NCBI GenBank assembly: GCA_963930955.1
Contig: OZ006967.1
Span: 744,001-808,000, forward strand
Source: Scatomonas sp963930955
Lineage (GTDB): Bacteria; Bacillota; Clostridia; Lachnospirales; Lachnospiraceae
Length of the DNA stretch: 64,000 bases
Reading direction: 5' to 3'
In this document: positions 49,623-58,699 of the stretch, in pieces
How positions within the stretch are numbered: position 1 is the stretch's first letter
How the letters are laid out: every line of letters begins with the position of its first letter
Position numbers and translations under genes: made by a program
Notes under the pieces: model-generated
What the model was told of the DNA's origin: nothing
The model's input: only the letters and a program-made list of their open reading frames with translations
Database searches by the model: none

Positions 49623-51632
49623 ATGGAGTGGATAAAAACAGAAACAGGATTTGAGATTGCATGCGGCGGTCAGACTTATTTGAAATCTGACGCGGACTGG
49701 CCCATGATCTTTGCGGGAAAAGGGGAAGAATCCATTCAGGAACACCGGGGATACTTTGATATCAAGGATCATGTGATTGAAAGACTGCCCCTGGCAGTAA
49801 AGGCAGCGGAGCAGACAGGCCAGGATATCCGGGTAAACTTTTCCGATATCCTGCAGGCTGAATTCCATCTGGCTGATGACCGGATCGATATGAAGTTCCA
49901 GCTGCTGGATCCTTCTGTGAACCGGTTCTGGCTCCGCCTTCCGGCGGAAAAAGAGGAGGCCTGCTACGGATGCGGCGAGCAGTTTTCCTACTTTAATTTA
50001 AGAGGAAGAAACTTCCCTCTCTGGTCTTCCGAGCCTGGCGTGGGAAGAGACAAGAAAACGTATCTGACCTGGGAATGCGATACGGCGGACGGAAGCGGCG
50101 GGGATTATTACCATACCTACTTCCCCCAGACTACCTTCGTATCCTCCCGTCACTACTATTTCCATGCAGAGAACACTGCCTATGCGGATTTTGATTTCCG
50201 CAACGAGGCGTACCATGAACTGGAGTTCTGGGCTCTGCCGGAAACCATGGTGCTGGAGAGAGCAGACTCTTTCCCGGCGCTGATGCAGAAACTTACGGAT
50301 CTTCTGGGAAGAGTACCCCAGATGCCGGACTGGGTTTACGATGGTATTATTATCGGCGTCCAGGGGGGAACGGAGAGATCCTTCCATCTGGCGGACCGGT
50401 CTCTGCGGAACGGCATCCAGGTCTGCGGCATCTGGTGCCAGGACTGGCAGGGCAAGCGGGTGACCTCCTTCGGAAAACGTCTGCAGTGGGACTGGAGATG
50501 GGATGAGAAAATGTATCCCGGACTTCCGGAAAAGATCAAAGAGTACCGGGAGAAGGGAATCCGTTTCCTTGGCTACACCAATCCCTATCTGGTGCAGGGA
50601 GGACAGCTTTTCCAGGAAGCTCTGGAAAAAGACTACTTTGTGAAAAACGATGACGGCAGCATCTGCCTGGTGGATTTCGGCGAGTTTGACTGCGGAATCC
50701 CGGATCTGACAAACCCGGAAGCCTATGAGTGGTTTAAGAACCGGATCCTGAAGCAGAACATGATCGACTTCGGTCTGTCCGGCTGGATGGCCGACTTCGG
50801 CGAATATCTTCCCTCCAGCGGAATTAAGCTGCACAGCGGCAAGCCCGCCATGATCGAGCACAATCACTGGCCGGCCCTGTGGGCAAAATGTAATTTCGAG
50901 GCTCTGCAGGAAACAGATACTCTCAGCAAGGAGGTTATCTACTTTATGCGTTCCGGCGCCATCGGCAGCCAGAGATACTGTACTTTGATGTGGAACGGCG
51001 ATCAGAGCGTGGACTTTACCAGACATGACGGTCTGCCCTCCGCCATTGCCGCCACCTTAAGCGCAGGCATCATCGGATGCGGAATCAGCCACAGCGACAT
51101 CGGAGGCTACACCTCCATGTTTGAGAACTGCAGAACCAAGGAAGTATTCCAGAGATGGGCGGATATGGCGGCCTTTACTCCGGTTATGCGTACCCATGAA
51201 AGCAATCGTCCGGATACGAACTTCCAGTATTATGACGATGCGGATACCATGGAACTGCTGGCAAAACAGGTACAGATCCATGTGGATCTGAAGCCCTATA
51301 TTAAAGATACAGTGGAAGAGTACACCAGGACCGGTGTTCCGGCCCAGCGGCCCCTCTTCATGCATTATGAAGAAGATGCCAGAGGATACGAAATCCAGAA
51401 TGAATACCTTCTGGGACGGGATCTGCTGGTGGCTCCGGTTTATGAGAGCGGAGCGGAAGAGTGGTCCCTGTATCTGCCGGAAGATCAGTGGGTACATCTG
51501 TGGACCGGCCAGGAATACGCAGGCGGAGATGTTACAGTAAAGGCTCCCGTGGGACAGATTCCTGTATTTTACAGAAAAGATTCTAAATACTGTGCTCTGT
51601 TTGAATCTATCAGACAGAAGTACGGCTGCTGA
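49623..51632 (+). CDS. GH31 alpha-glucosidase with sulfoquinovosidase signature
   Basis: A 669-residue GH31 enzyme close to E. coli YihQ. The nucleophile is D391 in GWMADFGEYLP, the acid/base D460 in MWNGDQSVDF. R286 and W289 in TSFGKRLQWDW correspond to the Arg and Trp that grip the sulfonate in YihQ. It lacks a signal peptide, so it acts inside the cell on imported sulfoquinovosyl glycerol and releases sulfoquinovose. This gene is the strongest evidence that the operon handles a sulfo-sugar. Confidence 0.92.
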   Translation: MEWIKTETGFEIACGGQTYLKSDADWPMIFAGKGEESIQEHRGYFDIKDHVIERLPLAVKAAEQTGQDIRVNFSDILQAEFHLADDRIDMKFQLLDPSVNRFWLRLPAEKEEACYGCGEQFSYFNLRGRNFPLWSSEPGVGRDKKTYLTWECDTADGSGGDYYHTYFPQTTFVSSRHYYFHAENTAYADFDFRNEAYHELEFWALPETMVLERADSFPALMQKLTDLLGRVPQMPDWVYDGIIIGVQGGTERSFHLADRSLRNGIQVCGIWCQDWQGKRVTSFGKRLQWDWRWDEKMYPGLPEKIKEYREKGIRFLGYTNPYLVQGGQLFQEALEKDYFVKNDDGSICLVDFGEFDCGIPDLTNPEAYEWFKNRILKQNMIDFGLSGWMADFGEYLPSSGIKLHSGKPAMIEHNHWPALWAKCNFEALQETDTLSKEVIYFMRSGAIGSQRYCTLMWNGDQSVDFTRHDGLPSAIAATLSAGIIGCGISHSDIGGYTSMFENCRTKEVFQRWADMAAFTPVMRTHESNRPDTNFQYYDDADTMELLAKQVQIHVDLKPYIKDTVEEYTRTGVPAQRPLFMHYEEDARGYEIQNEYLLGRDLLVAPVYESGAEEWSLYLPEDQWVHLWTGQEYAGGDVTVKAPVGQIPVFYRKDSKYCALFESIRQKYGC

Positions 51633-51698
51633 CATGTGCGACCGGCAGCCCGCCGGGCTGCCTGCAATCGAACTTATGTGTATATGAGAGAGGAAACA

Positions 51699-53042
51699 AT
51701 GATGGCAGATTTTCAAGTTGCATATATTCCGGTAGGTGTTCCTACCTTCCATCTGGAAAGCGCCCAGAAGGAGTTCGAAAGCTCCATTGCTACGATTAAA
51801 GAAATTACCGATCAGTGCGTGTATCCGGAGGAAATGCTTCTGAGCATTGATCTGCTCCAGAAATTTCTGGATAAGATCAATCCGGACTGCATTATCCTGC
51901 AGAACATTACCTTTGCCAACGCGGCATATCCCAGTGAAGTCCTGAAGAAATTTGACTGTCCGGTACTTCTCTGGACTTTAAGAGAGCCGGTTATCGACGG
52001 AGGACGTCTCCGCCTGAATTCACTGACCGGAGCTTATTCCGCAGGCAATGCGCTGATGGAATTCCGGGATGGAAATTTTGAGTATGTATTCGGGGGACCG
52101 GGAGAAGATGAGGTAAAAGATAAAATCCGCGCGGTGGTAAAGGCTGCCCAGCTGAAGAAGGCTCTGCGGGAGTTAAAGCTGGCATCCATCGGCCATACGC
52201 CCCAGGGCTTCGGCTTCGGACGGGCCATGGATGCGGATATGATGAAATACTTCGGCGTTACCCTGGACTCCATTGAAGCCAGAGAGCTGATCAATAAGGC
52301 TAAATCCTATACAGACGAAGAGTGTGCCGAGTACCTGGAAAAAGCCAAAAAGAGCATGTGCGGGCTGGAGCAGGTAGCTGAGAACAATGTAAAGGATTTC
52401 GCAAGACTTTATAAAGCTTATGAGACCTATGTAACAGAGAACCACGTAGGAGCCATATCTTCCAGATGCTGGCCGGATTTCTTTACGGATTTCGGAACTC
52501 CGGTGTGCGCAGTGCTGGCTATGTTAAATGACGCCGGTGTTGTGGCAAGCTGCGAGGCAGATACCTACGGCGCCCTGTCCATGTATATGGGAACCTATCT
52601 CACCGGCAAGCCGGTATTCTTCGGAGATCCCGTATCTATGGATGAAAAGGAAAACACCATTACTTACTGGCACTGCGGAACCGCAGCCTGCGCTCTGGCA
52701 AGAGAAGATGAGGGAGCTGCTGTAGGACTTCACTGCAACCGCCATATCGGCCCCACTATGGAGTTCGGATGCAAGGCCTGTGAGAAAGTAACGGTCTTCC
52801 GTGTAGGCCGCATGGCTGACGGAACCTTCCGCTTCTTCCTGGCTTCCGGAAAAGCCCTGGATAAACCCAAACAGTTCTACGGAACTTCTGTAGTGGTTGA
52901 AACAGAGAATTCCGCGAAAGACATCATCTATGGAAGCGTGAAGGCAGGCTGGGAGCCTCACTTCGTGGTGATCTACGGAGATGTGGCCCATGAGCTGGAA
53001 GTTCTGGGAAATATGTTAAATATTAAGGTGGAGAAGTACTAA
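51699..53042 (+). CDS. Fucose/arabinose-isomerase-like sulfoquinovose isomerase candidate
   Basis: A 447-residue protein of the L-fucose/L-arabinose isomerase superfamily. An N-terminal Rossmann-like part (DCIILQNITFANAAYP, VLLWTLREP) is followed by a C-terminal part with SRCWPDFF, GALSMYMG and WHCGTAACAL. The sulfo-TAL pathway uses an isomerase of this type (SftI) to turn sulfoquinovose into sulfofructose. Start 51699 follows GAGAGG; the upstream extension has no site. It overlaps the exporter gene by one base. Confidence 0.83.
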   Translation: MMADFQVAYIPVGVPTFHLESAQKEFESSIATIKEITDQCVYPEEMLLSIDLLQKFLDKINPDCIILQNITFANAAYPSEVLKKFDCPVLLWTLREPVIDGGRLRLNSLTGAYSAGNALMEFRDGNFEYVFGGPGEDEVKDKIRAVVKAAQLKKALRELKLASIGHTPQGFGFGRAMDADMMKYFGVTLDSIEARELINKAKSYTDEECAEYLEKAKKSMCGLEQVAENNVKDFARLYKAYETYVTENHVGAISSRCWPDFFTDFGTPVCAVLAMLNDAGVVASCEADTYGALSMYMGTYLTGKPVFFGDPVSMDEKENTITYWHCGTAACALAREDEGAAVGLHCNRHIGPTMEFGCKACEKVTVFRVGRMADGTFRFFLASGKALDKPKQFYGTSVVVETENSAKDIIYGSVKAGWEPHFVVIYGDVAHELEVLGNMLNIKVEKY

Positions 53043-53752
53043 TGCTGCAGAACGCGCTGTTTCTTATCATTGTCCTGGTGACCAATATTATCCAGGCCAT
53101 TACCGGATTTGCCGGAACACTGCTGGCCATGCCGGCAAGTATCATGCTGGTGGGAGCGGATGACGCCAAGATTATGCTGAATCTGGTAACTCTGGCCACC
53201 TGTGTGATCCTGGCTGTCCGGAACCGGCAGTATATCCAGTGGAAGATACTGATCAGAATCCTGGTATTTATGGGCATAGGAATGGCGGTAGGCGTATGGC
53301 TCTTTGATCTCATTGAGCTGGATCTGCTGCTGAATATCTATGGCGCCATGATCCTGGTGATCGCCATTATGAATCTGGCGGGCAAACAGATTAAACACAT
53401 TGCTCTCTGGGCTGGACTGATTGTTTTGCTGGTATCCGGAATCATTCATGGAATGTTCCTGTCCGGAGGCGGTCTGCTGGTGGTGTACGCGACCATTGTG
53501 CTGCAGGATAAGAATGAATTCCGCGCAACGATTTCCTCGGTATGGGTGGTCCTGAACACGATCCTGCTGATTCAGCAGTTTGCTTCAGGCCAGATTACCA
53601 GAGACAACGGAATCTTCGCCCTGGTGGCCTGTATACCGGCCCTGGTGGGCGTGCTCATCGGCAACAAGCTTCACGACCGGATGAGCGGACAGGCATTTAT
53701 GCGCCTGACTTATGTTTTGCTGATCGTATCAGGGATTCTCTGCTTCTTTTAA
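53042..53752 (+). CDS. TauE/SafE-family exporter
   Basis: A 236-residue membrane protein with 7-8 helices, the TauE/SafE fold (ITGFAGTLLAMPASIMLVG at the N-terminus, repeated as HGMFLSGGGLLVVY in the second half). TauE proteins export sulfite or organosulfonates. Here it would release the sulfonate end product (DHPS, sulfolactate or isethionate) for other gut bacteria. TAATG overlap with the isomerase gene links their translation. Confidence 0.87.
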   Translation: MLQNALFLIIVLVTNIIQAITGFAGTLLAMPASIMLVGADDAKIMLNLVTLATCVILAVRNRQYIQWKILIRILVFMGIGMAVGVWLFDLIELDLLLNIYGAMILVIAIMNLAGKQIKHIALWAGLIVLLVSGIIHGMFLSGGGLLVVYATIVLQDKNEFRATISSVWVVLNTILLIQQFASGQITRDNGIFALVACIPALVGVLIGNKLHDRMSGQAFMRLTYVLLIVSGILCFF

Positions 53753-53781
53753 GAACAATCGTTTCGAGGAGGTATTAATCA

Positions 53782-54894
53782 ATGGCTAGTTTGTCATTAA
53801 CAAATATTAACAAAGTTTACTCCAACGGCTTTCAGGCTGTAAAAGATTTCAATCTTGAGATTGAAGACAAAGAGTTTATCATCTTCGTAGGTCCCTCCGG
53901 CTGTGGTAAATCCACCACTCTTCGTATGGTGGCCGGACTGGAAGACATTTCTTCCGGTACCCTGAAGATTGACGGCAAGGTTATGAATGATGTGGAGCCC
54001 AAGGACAGGGATATCGCCATGGTATTCCAGAACTACGCTCTGTATCCCCATATGACTGTATACGACAACATGGCCTTCGCCCTGAAGCTCCGCAAGGTGC
54101 CCAAGGACGAGATCGACAAGAAGGTTCGTGAGGCTGCCAAGATCCTGGATCTGGATAAGCTGCTGGATCGTAAACCCAAGGCTCTGTCCGGCGGTCAGAG
54201 ACAGCGTGTTGCCATGGGCCGTGCCATCGTTCGTAATCCTAAGGTATTCCTTATGGACGAGCCTCTGTCCAACCTGGATGCCAAGCTGCGTGTGCAGATG
54301 CGTATTGAGATCTCCAAGATCCACAAGAATCTGGGCGCAACCATCATTTATGTAACCCATGACCAGACCGAGGCTATGACCCTGGGTACCCGGATCGTTG
54401 TTATGAAAGACGGTATCGTACAGCAGGTGGATACCCCCAGAAATCTGTATGAGAATCCCTGCAACCTGTTTGTAGCAGGCTTCATCGGATCTCCCCAGAT
54501 GAACTTCCTGGACGCTAAGGTAGAGAAGAAGGAAGACGGCGTTTACCTGAATATCGGCGAGCACGATCTGAAGGTTCCCCACGCAAAACAGCAGGCTCTG
54601 CTGGACGGCGGCTATGTAGGAAAGACCGTAGTAATGGGTATCCGTCCGGAAGATATCCATGATGAGGAAGTATTCATCAGCAGCAATCCGGACAGCGTTG
54701 TAAAGTCCAAGATCAAGGTGTACGAGCTTCTGGGCGCCGAAGTATATCTGTACTTCGATGTAGACGGAACCCAGCTGACTGCCAGGGTGAATCCCCGGAC
54801 GACACTCCGCAACGGTTCTGACGCAGTCTTTGCTCTGGATATGCCGAAGATTCATGTCTTTGACAAGGAAACAGGACTTGCAATTGTTAACTAA
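53782..54894 (+). CDS. ABC sugar importer ATPase (MsmK/UgpC type)
   Basis: A 370-residue ATPase: Walker A GPSGCGKST (residues 39-47), signature LSGGQRQR, Walker B VFLMDEP and a C-terminal TOBE domain. It powers the permeases encoded upstream. MsmK-type ATPases often serve several sugar importers, so it may also be shared. Last gene before the terminator. Confidence 0.95.
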   Translation: MASLSLTNINKVYSNGFQAVKDFNLEIEDKEFIIFVGPSGCGKSTTLRMVAGLEDISSGTLKIDGKVMNDVEPKDRDIAMVFQNYALYPHMTVYDNMAFALKLRKVPKDEIDKKVREAAKILDLDKLLDRKPKALSGGQRQRVAMGRAIVRNPKVFLMDEPLSNLDAKLRVQMRIEISKIHKNLGATIIYVTHDQTEAMTLGTRIVVMKDGIVQQVDTPRNLYENPCNLFVAGFIGSPQMNFLDAKVEKKEDGVYLNIGEHDLKVPHAKQQALLDGGYVGKTVVMGIRPEDIHDEEVFISSNPDSVVKSKIKVYELLGAEVYLYFDVDGTQLTARVNPRTTLRNGSDAVFALDMPKIHVFDKETGLAIVN

Positions 54895-54910
54895 TGGCTT
54901 TAAAATCAGA

Positions 54911-54952
54911 GGGAAGGGCTTTTCTTACGGGAAGTGCCCTTCCCATTTCTTT
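54911..54952 (+). terminator. Terminator of the sulfo-sugar operon
   Basis: GGGAAGGGC / GCCCTTCCC (54911-54919, 54936-54944) followed by ATTTCTTT. Confidence 0.8.
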
Positions 54953-54975
54953 AGATAAACGAAAGGATCAGAAAA

Positions 54976-55482
54976 ATGAAAGACGCGTTTTATGAACAGC
55001 TGATTTCGGTGAAAAAGCCGAAAATGCTGATTTATCTGCAGCTGCTGGTGCTGGCTGTGATCCTGGGGGCCGTTCTCGCCATAGGCTTTCTTTTTTTGGG
55101 GATCGCGGCCATTGTGGTAGCCTGGTTTGTGGGGATGATGTTTTATTTTTTTGTGTACCCCAAATTTTATGTGGAGTACGAGTATACCCTGGTGAACCAC
55201 AGCCTGGACATCGATGTGGTATATCATAAGGTTAAGAGAAAGCATCTGTTTTCTGTGGATCTCCAGGAGGCAGAGGTGATCGCTCCGGAAAACAGTTCCG
55301 CTCTGCGGCCTTATGCGGATATCCGTCCCAGAAATCTTACGTCCAGAACAGGAGAATACAAGGCCTACTCCATTATCGTACTGCAGGACAGCAAAAAGCT
55401 GAATCTGCTGATTGAGCCGGATACAGAGCTGCTGGAGCGGATCCGCCAGTGGTCCGGCAGAAAATTTACCGACGAGGCCTAA
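54976..55482 (+). CDS. Small membrane protein, DUF6106-like
   Basis: A 168-residue protein with a charged N-terminus, two close hydrophobic helices (about residues 19-62) and a soluble C-terminal half (YVEYEYTLVNHSLDIDVV, AYSIIVLQDSKKLNLLIEPD). I would place it in DUF6106, common in Lachnospiraceae, without certainty. Function unknown. An aminotransferase gene follows after 20 bases. Confidence 0.6.
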   Translation: MKDAFYEQLISVKKPKMLIYLQLLVLAVILGAVLAIGFLFLGIAAIVVAWFVGMMFYFFVYPKFYVEYEYTLVNHSLDIDVVYHKVKRKHLFSVDLQEAEVIAPENSSALRPYADIRPRNLTSRTGEYKAYSIIVLQDSKKLNLLIEPDTELLERIRQWSGRKFTDEA

Positions 55483-55502
55483 TTGCAGGAGGAAAGAACA
55501 CC

Positions 55503-56687
55503 ATGATTTCAGAAACCATGTGCAGACTTGGAAAACATAAATCTGTGATCCGGGAAATTTTTGAGTACAGTAAAAAGAGAGCCGCGGAGATCGGAGAGGA
55601 GAATATTTTCGATTTCAGCATCGGCAATCCCAATGTGCCGGCGCCTCAAAGCGTAAAGGATACCATCCGGAAATTGCTGGATGAACGGGATGATGTGTAT
55701 CTTCACGGCTATACTTCCGCCCAGGGCGATCCAGAAACCAGAGCGGCCATTGCGGAGGATCTGAACCGGAGATACGGCACCCATTTTCACCAGGATAATT
55801 TTTATATGACCTGCGGAGCAGCAGCTTCTCTGAAGATTTGTCTGACTGCCCTGACCGTTCCGGGAGATGAGTTTCTGACCTTTGCCCCTTATTTCCCCGA
55901 ATACCAGGTGTTTGTGGAAACAGCGGGAGCCTCCTTCCGGGCAGTGGATACGGAAGACGGGACTTTCCAGATTGATTTCCGGAAACTGGAAGCCGCTATT
56001 TCAGAGCACACCAAAGGTATTCTGGTGAATTCTCCCAACAATCCTTCCGGTGTGATCTTTCCGGAGGAGGCGGTTAGAAAACTGGCGGCTCTTCTGGAGA
56101 AAAAATCAGAGACTTTCGGCCATCCTATTTATCTGATTGCGGATGAGCCTTACCGGGAGCTGGCTTATGGAAAAGAGGTTCCCTATCTGACCAAATATTA
56201 CAGGAATACTCTGGTCTGCTATTCTTACAGCAAATCCCTGTCTCTGCCGGGAGAGCGGATCGGATATATTCTGGTACCCGATGAGATGGAAGACCATGAA
56301 GATGTGTACGCAGCGGTCTGCGGCGCCGGACGGGCTCTTGGCTATGTATGCGCTCCCAGCCTGTTTCAGCATGTGATCGCAGCCTGTACCGGACAGGTCT
56401 CCGATCTGAGCGTGTACCGGGAGAACAGAGAGCTTCTGTACGGAAGCCTTACGGAATACGGATATCAGTGCGTGTATCCGGACGGAGCCTTTTATCTGTT
56501 TGTAAAGGCGTTGGAAGAGGATGCCTATGCTTTCTGCGAGAAGGCGAAAAAATATGAGCTGCTGCTGGTGCCGGGAGATGATTTCGGCGCGCCGGGTTAT
56601 GTGCGGATCGCTTATTGTGTTACCACGGATCAGATCCGGCGCTCCCTGCCGGCTTTCAAGGCTCTGGCCCGGGAGTATGGGAAATAA
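55503..56687 (+). CDS. PLP-dependent class I/II aminotransferase
   Basis: A 394-residue fold-type I aminotransferase of the AspC group. The PLP lysine is in YSYSKSLSLPGERIGY, the SPNNPSG block holds the PLP, and an Arg near the C-terminus (GYVRIAYC) binds the carboxylate. Transfers amino groups between amino acids and 2-oxo acids; exact substrate uncertain. Start 55503 follows CAGGAGG; the frame extends into the preceding gene without a site. Confidence 0.9.
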   Translation: MISETMCRLGKHKSVIREIFEYSKKRAAEIGEENIFDFSIGNPNVPAPQSVKDTIRKLLDERDDVYLHGYTSAQGDPETRAAIAEDLNRRYGTHFHQDNFYMTCGAAASLKICLTALTVPGDEFLTFAPYFPEYQVFVETAGASFRAVDTEDGTFQIDFRKLEAAISEHTKGILVNSPNNPSGVIFPEEAVRKLAALLEKKSETFGHPIYLIADEPYRELAYGKEVPYLTKYYRNTLVCYSYSKSLSLPGERIGYILVPDEMEDHEDVYAAVCGAGRALGYVCAPSLFQHVIAACTGQVSDLSVYRENRELLYGSLTEYGYQCVYPDGAFYLFVKALEEDAYAFCEKAKKYELLLVPGDDFGAPGYVRIAYCVTTDQIRRSLPAFKALAREYGK

Positions 56688-56769
56688 CAGATCCAAAGGA
56701 ACAGAAGACTTCCAAGGGTTTGTATAGAATCCTCCAAAACGGAATATACTGTGGCGGAGGTGATAGATC

Positions 56770-57270
56770 ATGCTGAAAAAATATACCCTTGCCGGATTTT
56801 TCTTTACGTCGGTTCTGGGTACGCTGCTGCATTTTGTCTATGAGTGGTCGGGAGAAAATCCTCTGGCAGCTCTTTTCGCTCCGGTCAGCGAGTCTGTCTG
56901 GGAGCATATGAAGCTGCTGTTTTTCCCTATGCTTGCCTGGAGCATCCTGGAATCTCTGGTCCTGAGAAATAAGGTTCCGGATCTGTTCTGGGCGGACGCT
57001 GCGGGGATCCTTACAGGCCTGCTGCTAATCCCCGCCGTTTTTTATACGTATACGGGGATTCTGGGGAAGAGCCTGATGTGGGCAGATATTCTGCTTTTTT
57101 ATCTCAGCGTGGCCGGGGGCTTTTTTGTCCGCTGCCGGCTGGCCGGGAAAAGGAGCCGGCCGGGAATCTCCCGCTGGCTGCTTCTGGCAGCCCTGCTGGC
57201 ATTTGCCGCCGCCTTTTTTGCCTTTACCCGGAATCCTCCGGAACTGGGGATTTTCCGGCCGCCTCATTGA
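56770..57270 (+). CDS. DUF6512-like membrane protein
   Basis: A 166-residue membrane protein with about five helices and the block LHFVYEWSGENPLAALFAPV-SESVWEH near the N-terminus, which I associate with DUF6512. No function is known. It ends the run that began at 54976; a terminator follows. Confidence 0.6.
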   Translation: MLKKYTLAGFFFTSVLGTLLHFVYEWSGENPLAALFAPVSESVWEHMKLLFFPMLAWSILESLVLRNKVPDLFWADAAGILTGLLLIPAVFYTYTGILGKSLMWADILLFYLSVAGGFFVRCRLAGKRSRPGISRWLLLAALLAFAAAFFAFTRNPPELGIFRPPH

Positions 57271-57289
57271 TAGAAAAAAATCAAAAAAA

Positions 57290-57338
57290 AGCATAGATAA
57301 TCCGTAAAATTTCATACGAATTATCTGTGCTCTTTTTT
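57290..57338 (+). terminator. Terminator after the DUF6512-like gene
   Basis: AGCATAGATAAT / ATTATCTGTGCT (57290-57301, 57320-57331; one mismatch) followed by CTTTTTTT. Confidence 0.8.
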
Positions 57339-57400
57339 TATGATGTAAATAGCCGGACGAGCTGGTACGGCGGAAAATCATACATTAAAGGAGAAGAGAC

Positions 57401-58609
57401 ATGAATCAGAGAGGAAAAGAAATCAACCCCAGAATCTGCGGCGGAGCTTTAAATTCCAAGTATTTGCCGGAAAAAGATTTGTATTTTTATAAAAAGGAAC
57501 CGGCAAAATATAAGTTTAATGTGATCGGCGCAGGCGTGATCGCCCAGGAGCACATGCGGGTTACCATGCTGGAAGGCAGAGGAACCATCCACGGCATCTA
57601 TGACCCCAGCCCTTACGGGGTTTCTCAGGCTCTGGATATGTTCCATGGTCTGTATCCGGATACAGAGGTGAAAATATATGAGGATCTGGCTTCCGCCTGC
57701 AATGACCCGGAGGTGGATGGACTGATCATCTGCACCCCCAACTATACCCATATCCAGGTGGTCAGGGAGGCTGTCAAATCCGGCAAGCACATTCTCATGG
57801 AGAAGCCCATGGTCACCACCCTGAAAGACGCTTTTGAGATGAAGAAGCTGGCTGAAAACTATTCCGCCACCTTCCAGATCGGTCTTCAGTACAGATACAA
57901 AGCCATTTACACAGAGGCCCGCAAGGAGGTTCTGCAGCAGAAGGCCCTGGGAAATGTGAAGACGGTCAGCATTATGGAACACAGGATCCCCTTCCTGGAT
58001 AAGGTGGATCAGTGGAACAAGTTCTCCAAATATTCCGGAGGCACTCTGGTGGAAAAATGCTGCCACTATTTCGACCTGCTGAATTTGTTTGCCCAGTCTA
58101 AGCCGAAATATGTGTACGCAGTAGGCGGTCAGGATGTAAACTTTGTAGACTTTGAGTACAATGGGGAAAAGTCTGATATCCTGGATAATGCCCTGGTGAC
58201 GGTAGTCTATGAAAACGGCGTAAAGTGCAGCTTTAATCTGTGCATGTTCTCTCCCATGTTTTACGAGGAGATCACCATCTGCGGAGACGAGGGACGGATC
58301 CGGGCTTATGAGGACGAGAATTATCTGCCGGCGGAGGGACACACGACCCATTTTGAAATGACCTGCGCGGACCACCGTCCCAGCCTGATCACTACCCCCT
58401 GTTATCCCCAGGCCATTCAGACCAGCGGACACATGGGCGGCACTTTCTTTGAGCATATGCATTTTATCGACAATATTGACGGCAAAGAGACGGATACCGC
58501 TACCGTGGAAGAAGGATTCTGGGCGGTCGTCGTGGGAATCGCGGCGGAAGAATCTGTGAAGACAGGAAAGATCGTGATGATCGATGAGATGCTGGAAAGA
58601 GAAAAATAA
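57401..58609 (+). CDS. Gfo/Idh/MocA-family NAD(P)-dependent enzyme
   Basis: A 402-residue protein with a Rossmann fold (NVIGAGVIAQEH near residue 42), the EKP motif (HILMEKPMVTTL, near residue 132) and a C-terminal substrate domain with KCCHYFDLLNLFAQ. Members oxidise sugars or act as NAD-dependent glycosidases. Its place beside the sulfo-sugar operon raises the possibility of an NAD-dependent sulfoquinovosidase (GH188-type) or sugar dehydrogenase, but it has its own unit between two terminators. Confidence 0.85.
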   Translation: MNQRGKEINPRICGGALNSKYLPEKDLYFYKKEPAKYKFNVIGAGVIAQEHMRVTMLEGRGTIHGIYDPSPYGVSQALDMFHGLYPDTEVKIYEDLASACNDPEVDGLIICTPNYTHIQVVREAVKSGKHILMEKPMVTTLKDAFEMKKLAENYSATFQIGLQYRYKAIYTEARKEVLQQKALGNVKTVSIMEHRIPFLDKVDQWNKFSKYSGGTLVEKCCHYFDLLNLFAQSKPKYVYAVGGQDVNFVDFEYNGEKSDILDNALVTVVYENGVKCSFNLCMFSPMFYEEITICGDEGRIRAYEDENYLPAEGHTTHFEMTCADHRPSLITTPCYPQAIQTSGHMGGTFFEHMHFIDNIDGKETDTATVEEGFWAVVVGIAAEESVKTGKIVMIDEMLEREK

Positions 58610-58628
58610 CGGAGTATTCTTTTAGAAA

Positions 58629-58687
58629 AACAATCCCTCTGGTTCCGGGCGGATGCAGCGTCCGCGGATCCAGAGGGATTGTTTTCA
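58629..58687. terminator. Bidirectional terminator between convergent genes
   Basis: A perfect 14-bp outer stem (58629-58642 with 58670-58683) and an inner GCGGA/TCCGC stem, with A's before and T's after. Confidence 0.85.
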
Positions 58688-58699
58688 TATACGAACTAT

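Noticed and set aside
40348..54894. Ordinary pentose or maltose utilisation operon
   Set aside because: The GH31 enzyme has the sulfonate-binding Arg and Trp and the YihQ-type active site, TauE is a sulfonate exporter family, and the RpiB-like protein lacks phosphate-handling residues.
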